This document shows positions 6,644 to 14,108 of a DNA stretch of 14,108 nucleotides, piece by piece. This DNA comes from Ignavibacteria bacterium UBA2333 (GTDB lineage Bacteria; Bacteroidota; Ignavibacteria; Kapaibacteriales; Kapaibacteriaceae). How positions within the stretch are numbered: the first letter of the stretch is position 1; each line of letters starts with the position of its first letter. Position numbers and translations under genes: made by a program. Under the pieces are notes generated by a model that was not told the origin of the DNA, searched no databases, and was given only the letters and a program-made list of their open reading frames with translations. The stretch covers positions 1-14,108 of the forward strand of contig DDUR01000017.1 in NCBI GenBank assembly GCA_002344895.1. The letters run 5' to 3'.

Positions 6644-8155
6644 TTAGTAGCGGTAGTAGTCCGGCTTGTATGGACCCTTAACGTCAACGCCAATGTATTT
6701 GGCTTGTTTTGGCGATAAGACGTCGAGCTCAACACCAATCTTCTCAAGGTGCAGACGAGCAACCTTTTCATCGAGGTGTTTCGGCAGGACGTAGACCTTG
6801 TTCTCGTAACTCTTGGTGTTTGTCCAAAGCTCAATCTGTGCCAACGTCTGATTTGTGAAGCTGTTCGACATCACAAAGCTTGGATGGCCCATGGCGCAGC
6901 CGAGGTTAACAAGGCGGCCTTCGGCAAGGATGATTACGTGCTTCTTGCCAACGGTGTACAGGTCTACCTGAGGTTTTACTTCGATCTTCGACTTGCCGTG
7001 GTTCTTGTTTAACCAGGCCATGTCAATTTCATTGTCGAAGTGGCCAATGTTGCAGACAATTGCCTTGTCCTTCATTGCCTTGAAGTGTTTCTCGCCGATG
7101 ATGTCGCAGTTACCCGTAGCTGTGACGATGATGTCGGCCTCCTTCACGGCATCGAGGACCTTCTTGACTTCGAATCCGTCCATGGCGGCCTGGAGTGCGC
7201 AGATCGGATCGATTTCGCTCACGATAACACGGACGCCCGCTCCGGCCAGCGAAGCGGCCGACCCCTTACCAACATCTCCGTAACCAGCTACAACGGCTAC
7301 CTTACCAGCAAGCATGATGTCCGTAGCACGACGGATTGCGTCAACAAGAGATTCCTTACAGCCGTACTTGTTATCGAACTTTGACTTTGTAACAGAGTCG
7401 TTTACGTTAATCGCAGGAAGTGGAAGTGTTCCGTTCTTCATGCGCTCATACAGGCGATGAACACCCGTTGTGGTTTCTTCAGAAATACCACGGATAGCGT
7501 CAACAAGCTCAGGGTACTTGTCGAGAACCATGTTCGTCAGGTCACCACCATCATCCAGGATCATGTTGAGTGGCTTACGATCCTTACCAAAGAAGAGTGT
7601 CTGCTCAATACACCAGTCAAACTCTTCTTCATTCATACCCTTCCAAGCAAACACAGGAATGCCAGCCTTGGCAATTGCTGCTGCGGCGTGATCCTGCGTT
7701 GAGAAGATGTTGCAGCTCGACCACGTTACGTCAGCACCGAGATCAACAAGTGTCTCAATCAACACCGCTGTCTGAATCGTCATGTGCAGGCAGCCAGCAA
7801 TACGTGCACCCTTGAGTGGCTTCTTGCCCTTATACTCCTTACGAAGTGCCATAAGGCCCGGCATTTCTGCCTCGGCAAGCATAATCTCTTTACGACCCCA
7901 TTCAGCCAGGGAGAGATCAGCAACGCAGTAGTTGTTCTCGGCATAGGCATACGAACCTGCCTTAACGCGTGAAGGAAGTGGCAGACCCTTCCGTGTGGAG
8001 AGTTTTACGGCTGTTCCACCAGATGTTTTGCCGGCTTTTACGGAGCCATTAATCGCACTGCCGTTTTTTGCTGCGCCATTCTTGGCGGTGCCATTCTTTG
8101 GAGCACCATGTTTTGTGGTTGCCGATGCCGACTTTTTCTTTGACTTTGTTGCCAT
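6644..8155 (-). CDS. ahcY: Adenosylhomocysteinase (SAH hydrolase) with unusual N-terminal extension
   Basis: AhcY reversibly splits S-adenosylhomocysteine into homocysteine and adenosine, using bound NAD. It relieves product inhibition of methyltransferases. The enzyme core (about residues 71-503) is close in length to the 432-residue human enzyme and lacks the ~40-residue insertion seen in many bacteria and plants. Catalytic equivalents are present: H124 and T126 (CLHMTIQ), the DDGGD loop, E227 (SEET), K257 and D261 (VTKSKFD) and C266. The NAD loop GYGDVGKG is at 291-298, and the C-terminus KPDYYRY reaches the neighbour's NAD site. Human Glu59 is Gln here (TIQ), common in bacteria. Residues 1-70 are an extra Lys/Ala/Gly/Asn-rich tail with KNG repeats. 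The gene lies 63 bases after metK in the same direction, so the two are probably co-transcribed. Confidence 0.97.
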   Translation of the reverse strand: MATKSKKKSASATTKHGAPKNGTAKNGAAKNGSAINGSVKAGKTSGGTAVKLSTRKGLPLPSRVKAGSYAYAENNYCVADLSLAEWGRKEIMLAEAEMPGLMALRKEYKGKKPLKGARIAGCLHMTIQTAVLIETLVDLGADVTWSSCNIFSTQDHAAAAIAKAGIPVFAWKGMNEEEFDWCIEQTLFFGKDRKPLNMILDDGGDLTNMVLDKYPELVDAIRGISEETTTGVHRLYERMKNGTLPLPAINVNDSVTKSKFDNKYGCKESLVDAIRRATDIMLAGKVAVVAGYGDVGKGSAASLAGAGVRVIVSEIDPICALQAAMDGFEVKKVLDAVKEADIIVTATGNCDIIGEKHFKAMKDKAIVCNIGHFDNEIDMAWLNKNHGKSKIEVKPQVDLYTVGKKHVIILAEGRLVNLGCAMGHPSFVMSNSFTNQTLAQIELWTNTKSYENKVYVLPKHLDEKVARLHLEKIGVELDVLSPKQAKYIGVDVKGPYKPDYYRY

Positions 8156-8218
8156 GGTCTGATTCTCGTTCGTGTCGTGCGTGTGTTGGAGGGTTAAAGG
8201 TCAATGTCAGGGGGCTGC

Positions 8219-9376
8219 TTACGCAAGGGGCTTAAACGTCTCAACGAGGTCGAGTCGTTCCCACGGGAATTCATGGCGGCCAAAGTGACCGTAGGCAGCT
8301 GTTGCTCGATAAATCGCCCGGCGAAGATTCAGTCGCTCAATAATGCCTTGTGGCGTAAGATTGATGTTCTTCAGGATATGTGCCGAAATGTCACTCTCCG
8401 AAGCCTTACTTGTGCCATGTGTTTCAACGTTGATGCTGACGGGTTCGGCAACACCGATAGCATAGGCGAGCTGAATTGTACACTCTTTTGCTACTCCTGC
8501 AGCAACAAGATTTTTAGCCAGGTGGCGAGCTGCATAGGCAGCTGAACGGTCAACCTTCGTCGGATCCTTACCGGAGAATGCACCACCACCGTGGGGAGCA
8601 CGGCCACCGTACGTATCAACGATGATCTTCCGTCCTGTGAGGCCGGTGTCACCGTGAGGTCCACCGATCACAAACTTGCCGGTTGGGTTTACGTGATACT
8701 TTGTTGTTGCCGACAGAAGGTGTTCAGGAATAACGGCATGGACAACGTTGGCAATCACATCGTCCTTGATACGCTTTTGTGTTACTTCTTGTCCGTTACG
8801 ATCAATCTCGTCGTGTTGTGTTGAAACGACAATCGTATCGATTCCAACAACTTCACCATTGTCGCCATAGATAACGCTCACCTGAGCCTTGGCATCAGGG
8901 CGGAGGTATGGCATCAGCAGTGGCTCATTCTTGCGGATGTCGGCCAGTCGCTTAACAAGCTTATGCGAGTAATAAATCGCCGCCGGCATGTATTCATCTG
9001 TCTCATCAGACGCATAACCGAACATCATTCCTTGATCGCCAGCACCGCCAGTGTCAACACCTTGAGCGATGTCAGGAGACTGACGGTTAATGACGTTAAT
9101 CACGGCACAGCTATCGGCATCGAAGCGGTACTCGGCACGATCGTAACCAATGTCACGAATCACACCACGCACAATCTCTGGCAGATCGATGTACGTTGTT
9201 GTTGTAATCTCACCACCAACAACGATCATTCCTGTTGTTGCAAAGCTCTCGCAAGCAACACGAGCCTTGGGATCTGCAGCGATGACGTGGTCGAGGACGG
9301 CATCGGAAACTTGATCACAGACCTTATCGGGATGGCCTTCGGAAACCGACTCTGACGTGAAGATATACGTGCTCAT
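8219..9376 (-). CDS. metK: S-adenosylmethionine synthase (methionine adenosyltransferase)
   Basis: MetK makes S-adenosylmethionine from methionine and ATP, releasing phosphate and pyrophosphate. At 385 residues it matches the family length (E. coli 384). The start is typical (SESVSEGHPDKVCDQVSDAVLD, with the ATP-binding His in HPDK). Both family signatures are present and intact: GAGDQGMMFGY at 111-121 and GGGAFSGKD at 263-271. The start codon at 9376 lies only 9 bases beyond the stop of the upstream nucleotidyltransferase gene, and no clear Shine-Dalgarno sequence precedes it. The gene therefore depends on upstream transcription. I see no room for a SAM riboswitch directly before it. The downstream neighbour ahcY recycles the product of SAM-dependent methylation. 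Confidence 0.98.
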   Translation of the reverse strand: MSTYIFTSESVSEGHPDKVCDQVSDAVLDHVIAADPKARVACESFATTGMIVVGGEITTTTYIDLPEIVRGVIRDIGYDRAEYRFDADSCAVINVINRQSPDIAQGVDTGGAGDQGMMFGYASDETDEYMPAAIYYSHKLVKRLADIRKNEPLLMPYLRPDAKAQVSVIYGDNGEVVGIDTIVVSTQHDEIDRNGQEVTQKRIKDDVIANVVHAVIPEHLLSATTKYHVNPTGKFVIGGPHGDTGLTGRKIIVDTYGGRAPHGGGAFSGKDPTKVDRSAAYAARHLAKNLVAAGVAKECTIQLAYAIGVAEPVSINVETHGTSKASESDISAHILKNINLTPQGIIERLNLRRAIYRATAAYGHFGRHEFPWERLDLVETFKPLA

Positions 9377-9385
9377 GGGCAGTGC

Positions 9386-10366
9386 TTAGCGTGAAAGGTT
9401 AACGACGGAATCGTCGCCGATGTTGATAGTGGCCAGACGGCCGTGGACTTCGGCGTTATTGCCAATGATGGACTGTTCGAGCATGATGTCGCTAACAACA
9501 GCGGCATCACAGATGATACTGTCGCGCACAATGGAGTTGCGGACGACGGCACCTTTGGAGACAGAGGCGAACGGACCAATCACGGACCGTTCGACAACAG
9601 CTGTTGGATCAATGTGAACGGGCGGGATAACAACAACACCAGAAGGAGCTGACGTAGGTGGCATTCTTGATGTGAGTAAGAACCGATTTGTCTCGAGAAG
9701 TGTCTCCGGTTTACCGCAATCATGCCAGCCTTCCACAGTAAACGTGGTGAACTTCTCACCACCGTCTACCATGATCTGCAATGCATCTGTTAGTTGATAT
9801 TCACCTTTTGTACGAATGTCGCGTTCGATGAGTTCGTCGAGTGCGGTCCTCAATACCCGTGGATCGCTGATGTAGTACAAGCCAACAATGGCATCATGCG
9901 AGATCGGCGTTTCTGGCTTTTCAACGAGGCGTGTTACAAAGCCACCTTCGGCCATAACAACACCAAACCGACGTGGGTCCTCGACATACTTCACGCCAAG
10001 TGAAGAGAATCTCGACGTATTCAACACACTCAGGTCAACATCAAAAATCGTGTCGCCGAGAATGATCAATGCAGGTTCATTCGTGAGCGACTCACGTGCT
10101 GTCCAAATCGCATGGCCAAGTCCGAGCATTTCCTCTTGCTCAACAAATCGAACATCCAGGTCATATGATGACCGAACATAGTTCTCAACAAGATCACCTT
10201 TGTATCCGGTGATAATCGTTGCCGAACGTACGTTTTGTTCAACGAGCGTATCGAGAATGTGGCCGAGAATTGGTTTCCCGGCAACGTTCACGAGGACCTT
10301 TGGCAGCGTGTATGTGTGTGGGCGCAGGCGTGTGCCGATACCTGCGACCGGGATGATGGCGTGCAT
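9386..10366 (-). CDS. Sugar-phosphate nucleotidyltransferase with left-handed beta-helix domain
   Basis: This 326-residue protein joins an NTP transferase domain (1-235) to a C-terminal hexapeptide-repeat beta helix (about 244-322, with I/V at regular spacing such as AVVERSVIGPFASV). The N-terminal nucleotide-binding signature GIGTRLRPHTYTLPK is complete. LGD (103-105), EKP (149-151), GEYQLTDA (188-195) and WHDCGKPE (214-221) fit sugar and metal binding in glucose-1-phosphate thymidylyl- or uridylyltransferases. It probably makes an activated sugar for polysaccharide or envelope glycan synthesis. The nucleotide and the sugar cannot be told from sequence. The start at 10366 puts the ATG directly before the conserved HAIIPVAGIG. 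A longer reading from 10420 would overlap the upstream gene and add non-conserved residues. The gap to the transglycosylase stop is 16 bases. Confidence 0.92.
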   Translation of the reverse strand: MHAIIPVAGIGTRLRPHTYTLPKVLVNVAGKPILGHILDTLVEQNVRSATIITGYKGDLVENYVRSSYDLDVRFVEQEEMLGLGHAIWTARESLTNEPALIILGDTIFDVDLSVLNTSRFSSLGVKYVEDPRRFGVVMAEGGFVTRLVEKPETPISHDAIVGLYYISDPRVLRTALDELIERDIRTKGEYQLTDALQIMVDGGEKFTTFTVEGWHDCGKPETLLETNRFLLTSRMPPTSAPSGVVVIPPVHIDPTAVVERSVIGPFASVSKGAVVRNSIVRDSIICDAAVVSDIMLEQSIIGNNAEVHGRLATINIGDDSVVNLSR

Positions 10367-10382
10367 GGAGACGACAAAACTA

Positions 10383-12782
10383 CTACTGCAGGCGTATACG
10401 TTGGCCTGAGCGCACGACATCGGACGTACGGAGCGACGGATTCTTCCGTCGGATCTCGTCGATACTCACACCGAATTTGTCGGCAATACCCGTCAGTGTA
10501 TCTCCGCGGCGGACACGATAGGACTTCGGAAGTTTCTTTGAGGCCGTTGTGCCAGCGCTACCTTTTGATGTTGTTCCGCCGTAGACCTTAAGCTTGGAAT
10601 TGGCGAAGACCGTTGTTCCTTCAACGACGTCGGCATTCCAGCGGCGAAGGTCGGATTCGTCAACGCCGTACAGAGCTGCGATTGATCCAAGTGACTCACC
10701 CTTCCGGACCTTATGGATCTGGGCCTTGCCCGTAGGTGCGCTCTTTGTGATGGCAGCAACTTCACTCTTCGAGAGGGATGTTTCTACGTTGAGTGTGCGG
10801 CCAGCCTTGAGAGCGCCATTCTTCGGAAGGCGGTTCAGGGCGTGGAGTCGGTCCTGCGTTGTGCCGTAGAGTGTAGCGATGGAGGCAAGAGTCTCACCGC
10901 GAGCGATTGTATGGCTAACGGTGCGTTTGACGGCAATACGTTCAACGTTTGTAGCAACGGTAGGAACAGCTCTATCTGTACGAGCAACGACGAGAGTGTC
11001 GCCTACAAAAATGTTCTCACGGTCGTATGGAATGTTATTCCAGTTCCGAAGATCTGCGAGGCGAACACCGTAACGTTTTGCGATCGAATTCAGGTTGTCA
11101 CCTGGGGAGACCACATGTTTTGTTGATGTCAAGGACGTCGTGGCTGATGTTTCACGCGACGCGTCTGAGGCAAGATTAGCTGCCGATGACGTCACAACAG
11201 TTGATGACGTCGTCGTCACAGAAGTCGACGTCACATCCTTTGATTCAGCTGGTGTTGATGCCTTTGTTGTCGAAGCCAAGCTCGTGGACGATGTAGCGAT
11301 AGGAATACGTAGGGAAGCACCACGACGTACCTTGGCTTGATAGCCTCGAAGGCCGTTAACTGAGGCAATGTCTGATGCGCTTACGCCATATCGACGGGCA
11401 ATCTTTGCAAGCGTCTCACCGCGAGCCACGGTATGCACCATCCAGGGGCGTTTGTCATCATCCGTTAACGTGGAAAAGCGTGAAGCAACCACTGTCGACG
11501 TACCCTTGGGAACCTTCAACTTATACGCTTGGCCAGGAGGTGTACACGTGCGGATAAGTTCAGGGTTCAGGGCGCGGAGTGAATCGACGGAAATGTCAGC
11601 ACAGCGAGCGAGGGCTGACAGATTGGTGGCATCGGGCACGGTAAAGACATCGTAATCGTACGTCGGATGCAGTTCAAGAGAATCATCCGTAAAGCCGTAT
11701 TGCTCACGATTCAGCGTAATCAGAGTTGTTGCGATATACATCGGCACATAGTGCCGTGTTTCGCGTGGAAGTGACTCGCGAATGTCCCAGAACGAACCAT
11801 TCTGCACGCCGGACTTCCTCATGGCGCGACGTACGCCACCGGCACCACAGTTATATGCTGCGAGGGCGAGATGCCAGTCACCGAGTTCGCGATGCAGATC
11901 CTTCAGGAATCGCATTGCAGCACGTGTAGCCTTCTCTGGATCGCGTCGTTCATCTTGCCAGAACGTCACGTCCAAATCATACTCTTCACCTGTTGGCTTG
12001 ATAAACTGCCAGAGACCAACGGCCTTTGCCCATGAAACAGCTGTTGGATTGAGGCCGGATTCCATCATAGCGAGGTGAATAATCTCCTCGGGCATCTCCT
12101 CTTCTTTGGCGATGCGGCGGAACATATCAAACCAGCGGCCGCTGCGTTCGAGCCAGCGCTTCATAAACTTCCTGCCCTTGTCTACGGTCAGGAAGCGAAT
12201 GTTCTTTTCAACGTGCTCGTTAAACGTCAGCGGAATCGTCGTCTCAGGAACCTTTGTCGGCGTAGCAACAACGTCGGGCGTAATCGTTTCAACCTTCGTT
12301 ATCGACGCATCAACTTCTTCGAACAGGCGTTCGCGGAGGATAAAGACCGACGAATTTTCGCCGAGGTTATCGATGTTTTGTACGTAGGCCTCGTAATCCT
12401 CAATAATTGTCTGAGCGAGATCCGTAAAGTCCGTATTCTCCTCAATACGAGGATAGGACGCCATATCATTCAGGATCGTGATTGCCGATTCAAACTGCTC
12501 GGCCGCCTTCGTTGTATCCTTCTTTTCGATAAACGACAGTGCCTTCAAGTAGCGCTGTCGGGCTTGTTCGAGCATGGCAACGAGGCCATCATCCAGTTTA
12601 CCTGCAGAGGCAGATGCTGCTTCATCAAGATCTGAGAACTCATCCGGGAAGACAGGAGCCGAACGGACGGGTTGTGGCGCAGATGTTTTTGGTCCATCCT
12701 GTGCGTGCGCCGGTAGGCCGACCAAGAAGGCGGCAGTGGTAGCGCAGATAATCATCCGCAGGCTGTTAGTCGTTTCCGGCAT
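10383..12782 (-). CDS. Secreted lytic transglycosylase (MltD-like) with five LysM repeats
   Basis: This predicted 799-residue exported protein cleaves peptidoglycan glycan strands, making anhydro-muropeptides. I chose the ATG at 12782 because it yields a clean signal peptide (about 1-28, ending AHAQ) and follows GGGAGG. A longer reading to 12917 would put the signal peptide internal. Residues about 60-170 are helical. The SLT domain spans about 215-345, with catalytic E241 in AMMESGLNP and the family motifs AVGLWQF and AAYNCGAGGV. A degenerate LysM-like stretch at about 380-426 is followed by five clear LysM repeats (449-494, 556-600, 624-667, 690-734, 755-799). The first two are separated by a 60-residue Ser/Thr linker. 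LysM binds GlcNAc-containing glycan. Five repeats is more than E. coli MltD carries. It is the first gene of the leftward run. Confidence 0.94.
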   Translation of the reverse strand: MPETTNSLRMIICATTAAFLVGLPAHAQDGPKTSAPQPVRSAPVFPDEFSDLDEAASASAGKLDDGLVAMLEQARQRYLKALSFIEKKDTTKAAEQFESAITILNDMASYPRIEENTDFTDLAQTIIEDYEAYVQNIDNLGENSSVFILRERLFEEVDASITKVETITPDVVATPTKVPETTIPLTFNEHVEKNIRFLTVDKGRKFMKRWLERSGRWFDMFRRIAKEEEMPEEIIHLAMMESGLNPTAVSWAKAVGLWQFIKPTGEEYDLDVTFWQDERRDPEKATRAAMRFLKDLHRELGDWHLALAAYNCGAGGVRRAMRKSGVQNGSFWDIRESLPRETRHYVPMYIATTLITLNREQYGFTDDSLELHPTYDYDVFTVPDATNLSALARCADISVDSLRALNPELIRTCTPPGQAYKLKVPKGTSTVVASRFSTLTDDDKRPWMVHTVARGETLAKIARRYGVSASDIASVNGLRGYQAKVRRGASLRIPIATSSTSLASTTKASTPAESKDVTSTSVTTTSSTVVTSSAANLASDASRETSATTSLTSTKHVVSPGDNLNSIAKRYGVRLADLRNWNNIPYDRENIFVGDTLVVARTDRAVPTVATNVERIAVKRTVSHTIARGETLASIATLYGTTQDRLHALNRLPKNGALKAGRTLNVETSLSKSEVAAITKSAPTGKAQIHKVRKGESLGSIAALYGVDESDLRRWNADVVEGTTVFANSKLKVYGGTTSKGSAGTTASKKLPKSYRVRRGDTLTGIADKFGVSIDEIRRKNPSLRTSDVVRSGQRIRLQ

Positions 12783-12836
12783 GAACCTCCCGTATCGAGT
12801 GCTTTTTCGTTCGGCGTTACACCGTGAGCGAACGTC

Positions 12837-12869
12837 CGAATATACGTCCAATGGGCCACTGACCCCAAA
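12837..12869 (-). promoter_or_regulatory. Candidate Bacteroidota-type promoter for the transglycosylase operon
   Basis: On the minus strand TTTG (12866-12869) is followed 21 bases later by TATATTCG (12837-12844), close to the TAnnTTTG -7 box used by Bacteroidota sigma factors. Transcription would begin near 12830, giving an untranslated leader of about 48 bases. No other copy of this pattern was searched for. Confidence 0.45.
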
Positions 12870-12886
12870 CGAAAAAGGATATTGTT

Positions 12887-12906
12887 CCATGAACGGAAGT
12901 TCATGG
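12887..12906. promoter_or_regulatory. Perfect inverted repeat upstream of the transglycosylase promoter
   Basis: CCATGAAC (12887-12894) and GTTCATGG (12899-12906) are exact inverted copies around a 4-base GGAA centre. The site is 18 bases upstream of the candidate -33 box. That position suits an activator or repressor site, but no regulator is identified. Confidence 0.35.
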
Positions 12907-12968
12907 TGGCAAAGCACTACCGTGTAACCGTTGAAGTGGTTCCGTGGGAGGGAGTTGGGGGTGGTACG

Positions 12969-13209
12969 GAGGTGCCGTTAAGAAGGTGCCGGGGACCTTT
13001 TGGCCCCCGGCACCTTTTGACTCAGGAGAATGCGGAAAGCGGCGGCGTTGCCGATGAATGGCGAAGGTGCCGCCGTTAAGGAGGTGCCGGGGACCTTTTG
13101 GCCCCCGGCACCTTTTGACTCAGGAGAATGCGGAAAGCGGCGGCGTCGCCGATGAGCGGCGAAGGTGCCGGGGACCTTTAGGCCCCCGACACCTTTTGAC
13201 TCAGGAGAA
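12969..13209. repeat. Tandem array of palindromic REP-like repeats
   Basis: Three copies of a hairpin lie in tandem. The left arm is GGTGCCGGGG at 12985-12994, 13083-13092 and 13164-13173. The right arm is CCCCGGCACC at 13005-13014 and 13103-13112, with one change (CCCCGACACC) at 13184-13193. Each hairpin is followed by TTTTGACTCAGGAGAA, then in copies 1 and 2 by TGCGGAAAGCGGCGGCG. Periods are 98 and 81 bases; the longer one contains an extra GGTGCCGCCGTTAAG piece. A partial unit at 12971-12982 precedes copy 1. The reading frames across it are low-complexity products of the repeat, not genes. Confidence 0.9.
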
Positions 13210-13222
13210 AAAACAGCCGCAG

Positions 13223-13996
13223 TTAACGTTCTTCCGAGTCCCATCCGGCATCAATTCTTGCCGCGTACACATCAAGTGACGCCCTTACGAACTCCGCCAG
13301 ACCTGGGGCATAAGCCTCGTAGTACGCCCGGAAGCGCGAATCCGTGGTGTAGAGCTCGCCAAGTCCACGAAGTACGTCTGGACTAGCCACGTAGAAATTC
13401 TCAATCCAGGCGTGATGCCTGCGCGCTACACGCTGGACATCGTCATCGTCCGGCCTGAGATGTGATACAGCCACCCAGGCCCTGTTTAGCGCCTCAGACT
13501 CTTCCTTAAAGACCTCGGCGTCCTCCTTTGTCATGTTTTTAACGCGCCGCCGTGATTCTGCCACGAGCTCTGGATCATATCGATTTTCGACCTCGGAATT
13601 CCATTCTTCAATGGTTTTTGGGTCAAAACCAGCAAAAAGTTCTTCTTCTCCCGGTGATTTCATAGTTGCCTCCATGCGTGATATGGTGTTATCAAGTGTC
13701 TGGAGAACACGATGTAAGGCACCGACCTTCTGCTCTAGAAGCATTCTGTGCCGCCTGAGTGACTGAACGACGTCAAAGTCCGGCCGATCAATCACAGCGC
13801 GGATCTCTCTCAAGGGCATGTCTAACGTCTTCAGCAGCAGGATATGCTGTAAGCGCAGCAGGTCGCTCTCATCATAGAGACGGTATCCAGCTTCGGAACG
13901 CATGGAAGGTGTGAGCAAACCGATTTCATCGTAGTGGTGCAGGGCCCGTACGCTCACTCCCGACATTTCGGATACTCTCTTTACGGTGTAGTGCAT
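13223..13996 (-). CDS. MerR-family regulator with TipAS-like ligand-binding domain
   Basis: This 257-residue transcription factor has a classic MerR N-terminus: winged helix-turn-helix at 1-70 (VKRVSEMSGVSVRALHHYDEIGLL, then AGYRLYDESDLLRL). A dimerisation coiled coil follows (about 78-115). The C-terminal half (about 120-250) is helical and resembles the TipAS domain, which in TipAL binds thiopeptide antibiotics and other compounds and switches on efflux or resistance genes. The start is supported by GAGGA (14003-14007), 6 bases upstream of the ATG. No target gene such as a transporter follows on this strand in the window, so the regulon is unknown; autoregulation is suggested by the promoter. 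G+C and codon use look like the neighbouring housekeeping genes. Confidence 0.92.
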   Translation of the reverse strand: MHYTVKRVSEMSGVSVRALHHYDEIGLLTPSMRSEAGYRLYDESDLLRLQHILLLKTLDMPLREIRAVIDRPDFDVVQSLRRHRMLLEQKVGALHRVLQTLDNTISRMEATMKSPGEEELFAGFDPKTIEEWNSEVENRYDPELVAESRRRVKNMTKEDAEVFKEESEALNRAWVAVSHLRPDDDDVQRVARRHHAWIENFYVASPDVLRGLGELYTTDSRFRAYYEAYAPGLAEFVRASLDVYAARIDAGWDSEER

Positions 13997-14013
13997 CGTG
14001 TTTCCTCACATCA

Positions 14014-14044
14014 AATCTCGGGCCTCACGTAGGGTAAGGGTCAA
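14014..14044 (-). promoter_or_regulatory. Candidate MerR-type promoter with long spacer and dyad operator
   Basis: On the minus strand TTGACC (14039-14044) serves as -35 and GAGATT (14014-14019) as a weak -10, 19 bases apart. Such a long spacer is the hallmark of MerR-controlled promoters. Inside it, CCTTAC and GTGAGG form an imperfect dyad (5 of 6 paired) around a 5-base centre. The leader would be very short (about 10 bases), which is the weak point of this call. Confidence 0.45.
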
Positions 14045-14086
14045 GGGGCGCTTCGCTACGGGCGTAAACAAGCGCGAAGGGAATAA

Positions 14087-14108
14087 GGTGCCGGGGACCT
14101 TTAGGCCC
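14087..14108. repeat. Fourth copy of the REP-like hairpin, cut by the window end
   Basis: GGTGCCGGGG (14087-14096) followed by ACCTTTAGGCCC matches the left arm and loop of copy 3 at 13164. The right arm would lie beyond the window. The regulator gene is thus flanked by repeats on both sides. Confidence 0.85.

Noticed and set aside
6993..7384. Plus-strand open frames antisense to ahcY
   Set aside because: They are fully antisense to a strongly conserved enzyme, with low-complexity translations and no start signals.
9377..9385. A SAM riboswitch before metK
   Set aside because: Only 9 bases separate metK from the upstream gene, and I saw no riboswitch-like fold at the operon's 5' end.
12075..12635. 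186-codon plus-strand open frame antisense to the transglycosylase
   Set aside because: The minus-strand frame carries the signal peptide and SLT domain. This frame has no recognisable domain and no upstream start signal.
12969..13209. A CRISPR array
   Set aside because: Only three units, the spacers are conserved rather than unique, the period is ~81-98 bases, and no cas gene is present.
12978..13244. 88-codon minus-strand frame across the repeat array
   Set aside because: The translation is just the repeat read three times (SPESKG and KVPGT units). It reflects the DNA repeat, not a protein.

Overview
The window looks like chromosomal DNA from a bacterium of roughly 50% G+C. A Bacteroidota/Chlorobi-like (FCB group) origin is my best guess. 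It rests on a candidate TTTG / TAnnTTTG-type promoter at 12837-12869 and on weak or absent Shine-Dalgarno sequences before several housekeeping genes. No rRNA or other taxonomic marker is present, so this is a weak inference.

The left part (1-4300, + strand) is an Rhs polymorphic-toxin locus. It opens inside the end of an Rhs gene. The conserved core (to about 88) runs into a variable toxin tip whose last ~105 residues carry the residue pattern of the CD38 / ADP-ribosyl cyclase family, which predicts an NAD-consuming toxin. A small probable immunity gene overlaps its stop codon by ATGA. Next come an orphan small gene (1483-1806), an orphan Rhs C-terminal cassette with a second, unrelated toxin tip and its probable immunity gene (2018-3781), and a frameshifted Rhs core remnant (about 3939-4297). 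Stretches of core DNA shared between these pieces (1-88 with 2189-2276, 2027-2067 with 4220-4260) are what recombinational swapping of toxin tips would leave.

The middle part (4300-6480, + strand) holds two accessory genes: a Fic protein with an N-terminal inhibitory motif and a C-terminal winged helix, and a two-helix DUF1003 membrane protein.

The right part (6430-12870, - strand) is a tightly packed, probably co-transcribed housekeeping run. Its order is a LysM-bearing lytic transglycosylase, a sugar-phosphate nucleotidyltransferase, metK and ahcY, ending in terminator hairpins. MetK makes S-adenosylmethionine and AhcY removes the S-adenosylhomocysteine by-product, so the last two genes form part of the activated methyl cycle. 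The first two act on the cell envelope. AhcY carries an unusual ~70-residue Lys/Ala/Asn/Gly-rich N-terminal extension.

The right end (12960-14108) has a tandem array of palindromic REP-like repeats between the transglycosylase and a MerR/TipA-like regulator. The regulator has a candidate MerR-type promoter with a 19-bp spacer. Another repeat copy is cut off by the window edge.
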